Shown: positions 1 through 8,548 of the stretch, in pieces
How the letters are laid out: every line of letters starts with the position of its first letter
Position numbering within the stretch: the stretch's first letter is position 1
Origin: Geminocystis sp. GBBB08
GTDB lineage: Bacteria; Cyanobacteriota; Cyanobacteriia; Cyanobacteriales; Cyanobacteriaceae
Assembly (NCBI RefSeq): GCF_016743215.1
Contig: NZ_VRZC01000026.1
Coordinates: forward strand, 1-32,379
DNA: 32,379 nt
Reading direction: 5' to 3'
Notes under the pieces: model-generated
Told to the model about the DNA's origin: nothing
The model's input: the letters and a program-made list of their open reading frames with translations, nothing else
Database searches by the model: none
Program-made: the position numbers and the translations under genes

Positions 1-1216
1 TAGGAGTTATCCTAACTGGACGAACTACAACGCCCTCTATCCCTGAGTCAAAGACTGTTGGGATTACTTTTCTCATTATATTATAGGAACCATTTACGTC
101 TGCATTTATCCTCTTTTTTGAACCTTTTTGCTTGTACATTCCTCTGGTTTCACGATAACCACTAAACTGGTATTTTTCCTCTTTTTTTCCATATGTCGGA
201 ATATAATCTAAGGACAAAAAACTGGCACGGGATGTATAACTTTCTTCACTTACAATCACTTTTATTCCCGCCATTTCTCCTTTGTATTTTAACATTTCTA
301 CAAATCGAGCATGAGGGATATTTACAAATGATTGATTATTTTTTTTCCCATTATTTATCTCTTGTTTCCACAAAGGATTTTTGCCTATAATTAATTGTCC
401 TATTCCTCGTTTATCTAAATAGTTTATTATCCATCGACTACAGACATGAAGATAATTTTCTATTTGATTATTTCGTTTTGCTGTTAATCTTTGAATCCGA
501 GAAGATGTGGGAGATTTCCCTTTTAATTTACTCTGTAATTTTGCCTTAATTTTATTATAAAATTGGTTGATACTTTTTAGCACCCGCCCGTTAACCAGTA
601 TCGGTGTAAATCCTTTTTGGTTTGATGTTAACGCCGCTAAATTGTCCACTCCTATATCTATTGCCGCCGAGGAGTTGGGATTATTTACTGTACATTTATT
701 TACTCTTTCATAAACTACCTCTATTACATATTGTTTTAATCTGGGAATTATTCTCACACAAGCTATATTTTCGACTTTTGTGGGAAATTCTATTTCTGTT
801 TTTGACAGTTTTATTTTTCCTTTAGAGAAACTTGTTTTACTAATGGCTTGAATGGTATAAACTAATAAGTTTCTTCCTTTTATTTTATCTTTATAATTAG
901 GCAGTCTTGGCTTTCCTTTAAATAAGGTTGGATTTTCTGAGTAAGCTTTATTTGCCTCAAAAAAACTTTGCCAATTTTTATCTAATATCCTTAATACTTG
1001 TTGACTTACTTTACTCGGTAATCCTCGATAATCTGGACTATTTTTGACTTGATGATATATCTGATTATAGTTTAAATAAGTTTTTTGAAAAATCAAAGAT
1101 TGACGTACTAAATAATTAGCATAGTTATAGAGATTTTTGGAAAGAAAACATAATTTATCTATCTCTTTCCAATCTTTGTGACTTTCTTTAATTATATGTC
1201 TCTCAACTTGTCTCAT
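1..1216 (-). CDS. tnpB: TnpB, RNA-guided nuclease of IS607-type element (partial at window edge)
   Basis: An open frame starts at ATG 1216-1214 and runs without a stop through 405 codons to the window edge, so the C-terminus is missing. TnpB proteins are RuvC-like nucleases guided by an RNA from the element's 3' end. Visible features are the RuvC-I block AAIDIGVDNLAALTSN, the segment LIIGKNPLWKQE, and the late block INADVNGSYNIMRK carrying the last acidic residue. No CxxC zinc finger precedes that block; YTSRASFLSLDYIPTYG fills the place, as in a zinc-finger-less cyanobacterial subgroup I know. The usual RuvC-II Glu is absent from the IIGKN strand, and a Glu follows in WKQE. The start lies inside the end of tnpA, which suggests translational coupling. 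Frame intactness within the window is seen; activity is not known. Confidence 0.85.
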   Translation of the reverse strand, partial: MRQVERHIIKESHKDWKEIDKLCFLSKNLYNYANYLVRQSLIFQKTYLNYNQIYHQVKNSPDYRGLPSKVSQQVLRILDKNWQSFFEANKAYSENPTLFKGKPRLPNYKDKIKGRNLLVYTIQAISKTSFSKGKIKLSKTEIEFPTKVENIACVRIIPRLKQYVIEVVYERVNKCTVNNPNSSAAIDIGVDNLAALTSNQKGFTPILVNGRVLKSINQFYNKIKAKLQSKLKGKSPTSSRIQRLTAKRNNQIENYLHVCSRWIINYLDKRGIGQLIIGKNPLWKQEINNGKKNNQSFVNIPHARFVEMLKYKGEMAGIKVIVSEESYTSRASFLSLDYIPTYGKKEEKYQFSGYRETRGMYKQKGSKKRINADVNGSYNIMRKVIPTVFDSGIEGVVVRPVRITP

Positions 1217-1782
1217 TAGTTAACTGTTCAATTATTTTTTCCGTTTTTCTTTTACTTCTTCTTAACCCATAAAGTCGGGCACAAAACGATGTAATTATCG
1301 CCACTAAATCTTGGAGTAATTCATCTTTGTTATGGTCTGCTAAATTTACTATTTCTAGTTTTTTTCCTGTTTTTTCTAATAATAATGACAGGTAATTTGT
1401 GCCAAATCTAGCGAGACGGTCTTTATGTTCTACAATCAAGACATTATAGTTATCATCAACTAAAATTTGAGCTAATTGTTTTCGATTATCGTTTAATCCG
1501 CTACCCACCTCCTTAACTACTTTATCAACACGATAACCTCTTGCTATGGCATAATTGGTTAATCTCTGAGCTTGTGCTGAGAAGTTTTTTTTATTTTCAG
1601 CACTACTGACTCTCTCTGGCATAAATACAAGCAATTAAATCTACAGAACTAGACTCATCTTCTATTTTAACGACAATAGTGCCTGTAGGCAGTTGGTAAG
1701 CATTTAGCTGTCCACTTTTCCACATTCGCCATGCTGTTTGATAACTAATACCGGTTTTTTTTGCATACTCTGATAACTTCAT
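1203..1782 (-). pseudogene. tnpA: IS607-type serine recombinase TnpA, frameshifted
   Basis: The gene is in two frames. The upstream part (ATG 1782 to stop near 1603; a TTG at 1788 is also possible) begins MKLSEYAKKTGISYQTAWRM, the MerR-like DNA-binding helix-turn-helix of IS607 transposases, and runs to IACIYARESQ-stop. The downstream part (to 1203) continues with VSSAENKKNFSAQAQRLTNY and the catalytic-domain signature VEHKDRLARFG. The family motif at the junction is YARVSS. Here the DNA reads AGAGAGAGTC; removing four bases (two GA units) restores YARVSSAENK. The break falls on the nucleophile-serine motif, so no active enzyme is expected unless ribosomes slip on the GA run. Slippage mutation is the simpler reading. 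Confidence 0.85.
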
Positions 1783-1891
1783 CCCCAAATATTATACTAT
1801 ATATGAATATATTTGACTATATTTTTGTTTAATTTTTATTATACTGAAAATTTAACCGTATTGTCAAGATTTAATCAAAATATCGTCATTT

Positions 1892-3319
1892 TTAGTAACG
1901 ATGAGAATTTATCTCGATAATTACCTCTGGTATTATATCTTGACCAAAAACAGATCCTGCACTATGATGTTCGTAAATTTCTGGTGTTGGTAAATTATTC
2001 AGGTTATGGTGTATTTGTGGATCTTCATTGGGCAATAACTTAATTAAAAATAAAGGCAATAAACTAGATAAATTGGTGATTAACAATAACAGCCAAAGAT
2101 ACTCAAAGTTTGTTTCTGTTACTCCTAACCAATGGGTAAGTAATGCCCCTAATTCATGGGAAATTAACCCCGCTAAATTCCAGATTGACATTAATAAAGC
2201 AAAAAAACTGGCTTCGATACCTTCAGGGCAAAGACGAGCAGACAATACTAATACAGGCATAAAAGCAATTTGCCCCATCACAGTTAAAATTAGACTATCT
2301 CCCAAGCTAAACCAGTGATCATCAATGCCCAAAACACGGTTAAAATGGGTTACTAATATCAGACTTGTCATTCCTAACAAGGAAGATAACACTACACACC
2401 AACCTAACATAACTCGAAAGGAAATTTGTTTTAACCATTTTTGATAACAAAATATACCTATTAGAGCGGCTAAACTGGTTATTAACCTAATTCTACCTAA
2501 AAATTCGGGAGTGAATCCTAACTCATTGGTAGAAAAGAAGAAAAAAGCAGAATCTGCACAAGGAGTGCCTTGCCAAAGGGCAACAAAAATAACTGGGGCG
2601 AGAATCGATTTTTGGGTGATGGTTTGCCATAGTTGCTTAATTTGCCCTTTAAAAGGGTTAGATATAGCTTCTTTTTCTATGGGTTTTTCCCTGATTAATC
2701 CTGCTATACCAACTACTAATAAGGGAAAACAAGCAGTAATTAAAAATACTGTATTATTACTAAAGTGTTGTAATAATGAACCACTAAAATAGGCGGTAAT
2801 TAAACCTCCCAAAGCTGAACTTCCCCATGTAATAGATTGTAAAGAGCCTGATTTTGTTAGGGATTCATTTTTTGCCCTTTCGACTACCACCGAGTCAACA
2901 ATAACATCACTCATGGCTACCGAAAGAGAGGTAAATAAAATAGCAATAGTCGCACTCCAAAGATTATTTACTATCGTACCTAAACTTAGCCATGCCATCG
3001 CTCCTAAAATACCAGAAAGGAATAAATAACTACGACGACGATAACCAAATAGAGGTTTACCATCACTTAAAAAACCAATAATTGGCTTAGTCACCCAAGG
3101 AATCGCCGCTATTCCCATTAACGCAGAAACTTGTGCTGGAGAAAGCATTAATTCATCTTTGAGGAAAAAACTAACAGCGAGTCTAGCTAATCCTAAGATA
3201 CCCTGCACAAAATACACTGTCAGGATAGCGAATAATTCTGGAGTGAGTTTATTGCCAAATAACAGCTTATTTTCGATATATTGCTTAACTTTTGTTGGTT
3301 GATAAATATTAATAAACAT
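1892..3319 (-). CDS. BT1-family MFS transporter (folate/pteridine-type)
   Basis: A 475-residue multi-span membrane protein with about 12 hydrophobic segments. The N-terminal part holds LTPELFAILTVYFVQGILGL, then FFLKDELMLSPAQVSALMGI and PWVTKPIIGFLSDGKPLFGYRRRSYL, the loop after the second pair of helices typical of the BT1 (biopterin/folate) branch of the major facilitator superfamily. Members in cyanobacteria and chloroplasts move folates across the membrane; the substrate here is inferred from family only. The C-terminal ~45 residues (after LLPNEDPQ) are hydrophilic and probably cytoplasmic. It lies 60 bp downstream of the CruP-like gene on the same strand, so the two may be co-transcribed. 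The length is normal and I see no break. Confidence 0.85.
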   Translation of the reverse strand: MFINIYQPTKVKQYIENKLLFGNKLTPELFAILTVYFVQGILGLARLAVSFFLKDELMLSPAQVSALMGIAAIPWVTKPIIGFLSDGKPLFGYRRRSYLFLSGILGAMAWLSLGTIVNNLWSATIAILFTSLSVAMSDVIVDSVVVERAKNESLTKSGSLQSITWGSSALGGLITAYFSGSLLQHFSNNTVFLITACFPLLVVGIAGLIREKPIEKEAISNPFKGQIKQLWQTITQKSILAPVIFVALWQGTPCADSAFFFFSTNELGFTPEFLGRIRLITSLAALIGIFCYQKWLKQISFRVMLGWCVVLSSLLGMTSLILVTHFNRVLGIDDHWFSLGDSLILTVMGQIAFMPVLVLSARLCPEGIEASFFALLMSIWNLAGLISHELGALLTHWLGVTETNFEYLWLLLLITNLSSLLPLFLIKLLPNEDPQIHHNLNNLPTPEIYEHHSAGSVFGQDIIPEVIIEINSHRY

Positions 3320-3379
3320 TAACTATTATAAAGTTTTATTACTGAGTTTTGTTTATCTATATTAGCGTGACTTTTGTTT

Positions 3380-4894
3380 TTACTTAAATCCTGCTCCATA
3401 TTGCCATATATCTAACCATCGATGATAGTAATATTTTTGTTGGGGAGTAAGATTTTTGGTGAAGGGTTGTAAAGATTTAGCAAGGGGATATAAACCACTA
3501 TAAATACCTAAATTAGCATAATGTTTAAACCAATCGAGAAGAATAGGTAAGCCAACTTGAGGTAACAATGGTAAAACTAATTGAGGATTAACCAGAGGAA
3601 GGGTTTTGGTTAAGCCAGAAAATTGTACCACATCTTGTAAAAATGGTTTTAAGACATCATCTCCTAGTTTATCCATTACCTCAAACACACCACTCATTAA
3701 GTTATTGATTTGATTAGGATTTGCTTGAGTATTCATGTCAACACTCATAGTTTTTTGAAATAGCCATGTTACAGAAATGTTTGGTTGGTAAGGTTGAATT
3801 AAACCTAAATCTTTCGCCCTCAGACTATCACATTTTAAAGCAGAATCTATCGCATTAGTTAAGCGACTTAAATGACGCATCATTGCACCAAAACCACCAA
3901 AACTAACGGGTGATTGACTACCGCTACTATCTCCCACGGCTAAGATTCTATCCCAAGTCATTTTAATCGGGCTTTGACGATAAGCAGGAAAAAATCCAAA
4001 TAAAAATCGTTGAAAGTCAATAGATTCTAATTCTATTTGTTGATATTCCGGTAAAAGTCGTAGATATTCATTCATTAATTCTGTTAAACTGATTCTATCA
4101 GGGTGAGCATCAACATAAGTAAATAAATAAGTTGTACGCCCATCTTTAGCAGGAAAAGCTTCCCAAAAATATTGACATTGATTTTGAATTGGCGTAAAAG
4201 AAACAATTAAATCTCCTGTTTCATTATTTGTAAATCCCTTACCGCAACTACCAACAACTAAACAAACTCCTTCAGGTTTTTGAGCTTTTCTTAGTTGTTT
4301 AATGATAGGAGAAAAATGCCCCATACAATCAATTAATAATCTTGTTTTTAGCTCTTGTTTGTCAGTTTTAATAATGACACCATTTTCTTTGATAACTGCA
4401 TTCTTAAAATTTGTATTTTCTAAAATAATTCCTCCCCATTCTAAAAATTTTTTTTGAAGCTTAGCTATTAACAATTTTGGACTAATTCCTACATTTAAAA
4501 TATTTTTTACCCATAGTTCATAACCTTGATAAAAACTAACTCTTGCAGGATTATATTCAGTAAATATCATTGTTTCTAATTCTTCAAAAGTCACTAATTC
4601 TAATTCTAATAAACAGTTTAATTCGTGACGTGAAATATTCCATTCTTGATCTCTACCTTGTAAAATTCCTTTCTCAATAACTGCGATTTTATAACCTTTT
4701 TTTTGTAAAGTAGTCGCTAAAAATATACCTAAGTTTCCTCCGCAAATAATTAGATCAAAATCCCATTCAATAAGCATTTTTTGTTCAGAGCTAATTACTG
4801 ATTCAATTATAGGTTGATCATGACGTAAACTAAACCATCTTTTATCAGCGATAGATAATCTTTTTTGAACATCTTGATCTAAAGTAAAATTCAT
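3380..4894 (-). CDS. cruP: FAD-dependent oxidoreductase, lycopene-cyclase paralogue CruP-like
   Basis: A 504-residue flavoprotein. Residues 47-75 form a Rossmann beta-alpha-beta unit (FDLIICGGNLGIFLATTLQK ending in IAVIEKG), with GGNLG at 52-56 in place of the classic GxGxxG. GRDQEWNISRHEL (80-92) follows, a block I associate with the CruA/CruP lycopene cyclase family. A second flavin-contact motif, GDSSGSQSPVSFGGFG, lies at 321-336. The size fits CruP better than the longer CruA. CruP is widespread in cyanobacteria and plants; its role has been linked to carotenoid balance and oxidative stress, and cyclase activity is uncertain. The gene is divergent from ppx across a 268-bp space and precedes the BT1 transporter. 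The symbol is from memory of motifs; a generic geranylgeranyl-reductase-like flavoprotein is the alternative. Confidence 0.65.
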   Translation of the reverse strand: MNFTLDQDVQKRLSIADKRWFSLRHDQPIIESVISSEQKMLIEWDFDLIICGGNLGIFLATTLQKKGYKIAVIEKGILQGRDQEWNISRHELNCLLELELVTFEELETMIFTEYNPARVSFYQGYELWVKNILNVGISPKLLIAKLQKKFLEWGGIILENTNFKNAVIKENGVIIKTDKQELKTRLLIDCMGHFSPIIKQLRKAQKPEGVCLVVGSCGKGFTNNETGDLIVSFTPIQNQCQYFWEAFPAKDGRTTYLFTYVDAHPDRISLTELMNEYLRLLPEYQQIELESIDFQRFLFGFFPAYRQSPIKMTWDRILAVGDSSGSQSPVSFGGFGAMMRHLSRLTNAIDSALKCDSLRAKDLGLIQPYQPNISVTWLFQKTMSVDMNTQANPNQINNLMSGVFEVMDKLGDDVLKPFLQDVVQFSGLTKTLPLVNPQLVLPLLPQVGLPILLDWFKHYANLGIYSGLYPLAKSLQPFTKNLTPQQKYYYHRWLDIWQYGAGFK

Positions 4895-5162
4895 AAATCA
4901 CACTCTTATTAATTTTGGTAACTATAGTTATTCATATTATTAACTAATTTTTCTTAACTTAAATGTCTTAACCTTTCCTTCGACTACTATAACAATCCTA
5001 TAGGATGAGAATAGAAACAAGAGGCTTAAGCCTATTGCCAAAGAAAGCAATTATACCCCTTGCCAAAGTAATTATTTGATAACCTGAAAATTCTCACAAA
5101 TAATTTAGGAATGCTATCTATCAATTAAAATTTTTACATCACAAAAAATGAGTAACTGATTT
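4895..5162. promoter_or_regulatory. Divergent intergenic region between the cruP-like gene and ppx
   Basis: This 268-bp AT-rich space should hold promoters for both divergent genes, but no convincing -35/-10 pair stands out. It contains a copy of the 20-nt palindromic repeat (5018-5037) and a short direct repeat TTGCCAAAG (near 5035 and 5060). Confidence 0.3.
5018..5037. repeat. 20-nt dispersed palindrome, copy 1
   Basis: CAAGAGGCTTAAGCCTATTG, nearly self-complementary, matching copies at 9665 and 16615. Confidence 0.7.
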
Positions 5163-6791
5163 ATGGTAACTATCACTCAAGTATCTGATGGATTGACAAA
5201 ACAAAAGGCATTAAAAGACTGCATTTTAGGTGCTATAGATATTGGCACAAATTCTATACATATGGTTGTCGTTCAAATTAATGCCCAAATTCCTTCTTTT
5301 AGTATTATTGCCAAAGAAAAAGATACTGTTAGACTTGGCGATCGCCATTTGGAAACTGGAAATCTTACAGAAGAAGCGATAAATCGTTCTTTAGCCGCCT
5401 TAAAACGATGTAAACATCTAGCAGAAAGTTTAAAAGCAGATCAAATTATTGCAGTAGCTACTAGTGCGACAAGAGAAGCCCCCAATGGGCAGGAATTTTT
5501 AAGGAGAATTGAAACAGAATTAGGTATCTTTGTAGATTTAATTTCTGGGCAGGAAGAAGCCCGAAGAATTTATTTAGGAGTCTTATCTGGTATGGATTTT
5601 GGTGGCAAAGTTCACGCTATGATTGATATTGGAGGAGGCTCAACAGAAATAGTGTTAGGAGATAGTAAAGAAGCGAGATTTTTAAGTAGCACAAAAATAG
5701 GAGCAGTTCGTCTTACGCAAGATTTTATTCATAGTGATCCCCTTAATGATCAGGAATTTATTGCTTTACAAGCCTATATCAGAGGTATGTTAGAGCGCCC
5801 TGTGGAAGAATTTAAAAATGCCCTTAATGAAGGAGAAAAACCAATTTTTGTAGGCACATCAGGTACAGCAGAAACTATTGCTTTAATTCATTATACCCAA
5901 CATCAACAAGTTGAACCTTTAACTTTAAATGGTTATCAAATACCACTAAAAGACATCGAAGCAATTTTAAATCAACTCATTACCATGAATTATGCCCAAC
6001 GTGCCACTTTAGCAGGAATGTCTGAGCGCAGAGCGGAAATTATCATTGCTGGGGTTATCATTTTGGTAGAAGCCATGAAAATGTTAAATATACAATACCT
6101 TACCATTTGTGAACGGGCTTTACGAGAAGGGGTAATTGTAGATTGGATGTTACAACATGGTTATATTGAAGATCGTCTTGCCTTTCAAGGAGAAGTACGT
6201 CCTCGTAACATTTATAAAATTGCCCACAAATATCAAGTTGACTTACCCCATGCCGAGAAAATTGCTGATTTTGCCCTGAATATTTTTGACTCAATTAAAA
6301 ATCAATTACATTTTTGGGGCGATATAGAACGAGAATATCTTTGGTCTGCTACTATTTTACATAATTCTGGTTTATATATCTCCCATTCTGCCCATCATAA
6401 ACACTCTTATTATTTAATCCGCAATGCAGAATTATTGGGTTTTAGTGAAATCGAAATCGAATTAATTGCTCAAATTGCTCGTTATCATCGTAAAAGTAAG
6501 CCAAAGCGTAAACATGAAACCTATGCTTGTTTATCAGATCATCATCGTCGAATGATTAAACAGTTAAGTGCTATTCTCAGATTAGCGATCGCATTAGATC
6601 GTCGTCAAATAGGAGCAATAAAAAGCCTAGAATGTAAATATGACAATGAGTATAGGCAATTGCATTTACATTTAACACCAACTCAACCTAATGATGATTG
6701 TGCCTTAGAGTTATGGAATTTAGACTATAAAAAACCAATTTTCGAGCAAGAATTTCAAGTCAAAGTTTTAACCACATTACATAAACCATGA
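5163..6791 (+). CDS. ppx: Exopolyphosphatase / Ppx-GppA family phosphatase
   Basis: A 542-residue protein of the Ppx/GppA family (ASKHA fold), which releases phosphate from polyphosphate or hydrolyses pppGpp. The phosphate-1 motif AIDIGTNSIHMVVVQI is at 24-39, the catalytic-Glu region SGQEEARRIYLG at 128-139, and the phosphate-2 motif MIDIGGGSTEIVLG at 153-166. The C-terminal ~200 residues form the HD-like domain found in long Ppx proteins, with LHNSGLYIS and the HHKHSYYLI block; the HD pair reads HN, and these domains are often degenerate. The length matches the long form. The start at 5163 gives a good N-terminus, though no clear Shine-Dalgarno sequence precedes it. It stands alone, divergent from the cruP-like gene. 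Whether it prefers polyphosphate or pppGpp cannot be decided here. Confidence 0.9.
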   Translation: MVTITQVSDGLTKQKALKDCILGAIDIGTNSIHMVVVQINAQIPSFSIIAKEKDTVRLGDRHLETGNLTEEAINRSLAALKRCKHLAESLKADQIIAVATSATREAPNGQEFLRRIETELGIFVDLISGQEEARRIYLGVLSGMDFGGKVHAMIDIGGGSTEIVLGDSKEARFLSSTKIGAVRLTQDFIHSDPLNDQEFIALQAYIRGMLERPVEEFKNALNEGEKPIFVGTSGTAETIALIHYTQHQQVEPLTLNGYQIPLKDIEAILNQLITMNYAQRATLAGMSERRAEIIIAGVIILVEAMKMLNIQYLTICERALREGVIVDWMLQHGYIEDRLAFQGEVRPRNIYKIAHKYQVDLPHAEKIADFALNIFDSIKNQLHFWGDIEREYLWSATILHNSGLYISHSAHHKHSYYLIRNAELLGFSEIEIELIAQIARYHRKSKPKRKHETYACLSDHHRRMIKQLSAILRLAIALDRRQIGAIKSLECKYDNEYRQLHLHLTPTQPNDDCALELWNLDYKKPIFEQEFQVKVLTTLHKP

Positions 6792-7046
6792 GGAAAAGGT
6801 GTTAGTTATCAGCTTTCAGTGGTCAGCTTTAAAGTATAGTAAGATTTACAGATTTATTTTTTAATCTTTAATTCTTCACGAATGATTTAGGATTGTTATA
6901 TTTATTTAAGTTATTTATACATGAGGAAATTTTTAGTTTTGATAAAATTTTTGAGTATGACTTTTTAACACAAATCGTTTAAGATTGCTATACTTATTTT
7001 TCACTATTTATTAATCCATAACTATTGATTATTCACTATACTAGAT

Positions 7047-8276
7047 ATGTTAAGAAAAATCCGCAGTTTGATTGATTTATTTTTTATCAAATCAAGAAAT
7101 ATTAATAATGAGCCAATAAATAAAGTAAGTTTAATCGTTATTATTATTATTGACTTATTTATTCTGGTTAACGTTTTTTCTGGTTTAGATGATATTAGTA
7201 AATGGTATTTAACTCCATCTCAAGCCTATCCTTGTTATGAGCAATGGCAAAATTATAAAGAAGATATAAGAGATAATCGAGATTTTCAAATAATAAGTAA
7301 TGCTTTAAATAAAGTCTCCAATTTACCTCAAAGTTATCAAGAGTCTTCTAGGCAATATTTAGGAAAAGTATCGCCAATTTGTCTTAATTTTACCAGTCTT
7401 GCAAATAACATCAATCAACCGAATAATAAGCTAATTTTTACCACGATAGAAGAAAAACAAAAACAAGTAACTTCCCTTGAAGAAAAAAATCGCACAATTC
7501 GTAGTCAGTATGATTCTAGCTTATTAGAAAAAATAGCAGGTCAACCTCAAAATTTATCGATAAATGAAATTGAAGCCCAAAAAGCAAAACAAGAATTAGA
7601 TAAAAATAAGGCTAATATAACTAATCTTCAAAGAGAAATTCAGGAATTAAAACAACAATTATTAGCTACAGAGCAAAGTATTGAATTTCTTTCATTTTTA
7701 AAATCAGAAGTTAAATTTAGTGAAGTTAAACAAGGATATGAAAAAGCTGTATTTTGGTATCCAAGTATTGTCATTATCTTTCAACTTTTATTTTTATTAC
7801 CTTTAATATTTATCAGTTTATTTATCCATAAATTAGCTATAGAAAAAGCCTATGGATTAATTTCCTTAATGAGTTGGCATTTATTAGTTATATTTTTTAT
7901 CCCTTTACTAATCAAAATATTTGAGTTTTTACAAGTTGGGGCAATTTTTGCTTTTCTGTTGGATATTATTACCGTTATTTTTGGTGGATTAATTTTTTTA
8001 ATCAATTATTTATATATCTTGATAATTCCCGTCATCGGTTTTGGAATCATCAAATTTTTTCAGCAAATTGTTTTTAATCCGAAAAATCAAGCCAGTAAAA
8101 GAGTTGAAAAATCTCGTTGTTTAAGTTGCGGTAAAAAAATTCATCATGATCATTTACATTGTCCCCATTGTGGTTATAATCAACATCAAGAATGTAATAA
8201 TTGCCATAATTTAACCTATAAATTAATGCCCTATTGCCTTCACTGTGGTACACCTCAAAACACAGATCTTCTTTAG
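7047..8276 (+). CDS. Unknown membrane protein with coiled coil and double zinc ribbon
   Basis: I do not recognise this 409-residue protein. Its order is: short cytoplasmic N-terminus; one membrane helix (about 27-46); a ~180-residue soluble region with a coiled coil at about 137-215 rich in E, K and Q; a hydrophobic block of roughly four helices (about 232-345); and a Cys-rich tail. The tail has eight cysteines in four CxxC pairs (358/361, 372/375, 383/386, 397/400), giving two zinc-ribbon-like units. If the tail is cytoplasmic, the coiled coil could lie on either side depending on helix number. Asn, Lys and Ile usage matches the neighbours, so no sign of transfer. The gene stands alone with 255 bp upstream. 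A membrane scaffold or a zinc-dependent tether is possible; this is inference only. Confidence 0.75.
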   Translation: MLRKIRSLIDLFFIKSRNINNEPINKVSLIVIIIIDLFILVNVFSGLDDISKWYLTPSQAYPCYEQWQNYKEDIRDNRDFQIISNALNKVSNLPQSYQESSRQYLGKVSPICLNFTSLANNINQPNNKLIFTTIEEKQKQVTSLEEKNRTIRSQYDSSLLEKIAGQPQNLSINEIEAQKAKQELDKNKANITNLQREIQELKQQLLATEQSIEFLSFLKSEVKFSEVKQGYEKAVFWYPSIVIIFQLLFLLPLIFISLFIHKLAIEKAYGLISLMSWHLLVIFFIPLLIKIFEFLQVGAIFAFLLDIITVIFGGLIFLINYLYILIIPVIGFGIIKFFQQIVFNPKNQASKRVEKSRCLSCGKKIHHDHLHCPHCGYNQHQECNNCHNLTYKLMPYCLHCGTPQNTDLL

Positions 8277-8402
8277 AGTTTTTGCAAAATTCAGTAGGGC
8301 GATGGATACCTCACAATTTTGAGGATGATTTACTTATTTTAAAAATACTGTAATAAATACGAGTACAAAATAAAAACTAAAATCTATTTAAGGTGAGAAA
8401 TT

Positions 8403-8453
8403 ATGAATTTTAATAACCATTACCTTGTGCATCGTTGCCTGACTTTAGCTTGA
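8403..8453 (+). CDS. Possible 16-residue leader peptide upstream of raf1
   Basis: A mini-ORF of 16 residues (MNFNNHYLVHRCLTLA) starts at an ATG preceded by a strong Shine-Dalgarno-like AAGGTGAG six bases upstream. The raf1 gene itself has no such site. It lies upstream of the putative raf1 -10 box at 8501, so it would be on the raf1 messenger only if an earlier promoter is used. There is no codon evidence at this length; it may be chance. Confidence 0.2.
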   Translation: MNFNNHYLVHRCLTLA

Positions 8454-8500
8454 TGTCTAATGAATTTTTTAATGAGGTCAACTTGAAGAGGATAAAGTAG

Positions 8501-8506
8501 TATAAT
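8501..8506 (+). promoter_or_regulatory. Putative -10 box (TATAAT) for raf1
   Basis: A perfect TATAAT 43 bp before the raf1 start codon. No matching -35 hexamer is found at 16-18 bp; TTGAAG lies only 12 bp upstream. The 5' leader would be about 35 nt. Confidence 0.4.
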
Positions 8507-8548
8507 GACTTTAGATTCATTAATATCAATCTCAATTATAATCAAACG

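Larger units (their letters stand above)
1..1850 (-). mobile_element. IS607-type insertion sequence, left part cut by window edge
   Basis: Two overlapping minus-strand genes in the order typical of the IS607 family: a MerR-like/serine-recombinase tnpA followed by tnpB, overlapping by 14 nt. The tnpB 3' end, the guide-RNA region expected there and the right element end lie beyond position 1. The other end must lie in the AT-rich stretch between tnpA (start 1782) and the transporter stop at 1892. I see no terminal inverted repeats, as expected for this family, so the boundary near 1850 is only an estimate. tnpA is frameshifted, so the element probably cannot move by itself, although tnpB is open. 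Confidence 0.8.

Noticed and set aside
193-825. Two plus-strand frames rich in L and F
   Set aside because: They are antisense readings of the open tnpB gene.
1203-1788. Programmed frameshift in tnpA
   Set aside because: No slippery heptamer, stop-stem structure or family precedent known to me; the GA-run length change is a simpler cause.
2028-2792. Two plus-strand frames within the transporter gene
   Set aside because: Shadows of the BT1 transporter on the other strand.
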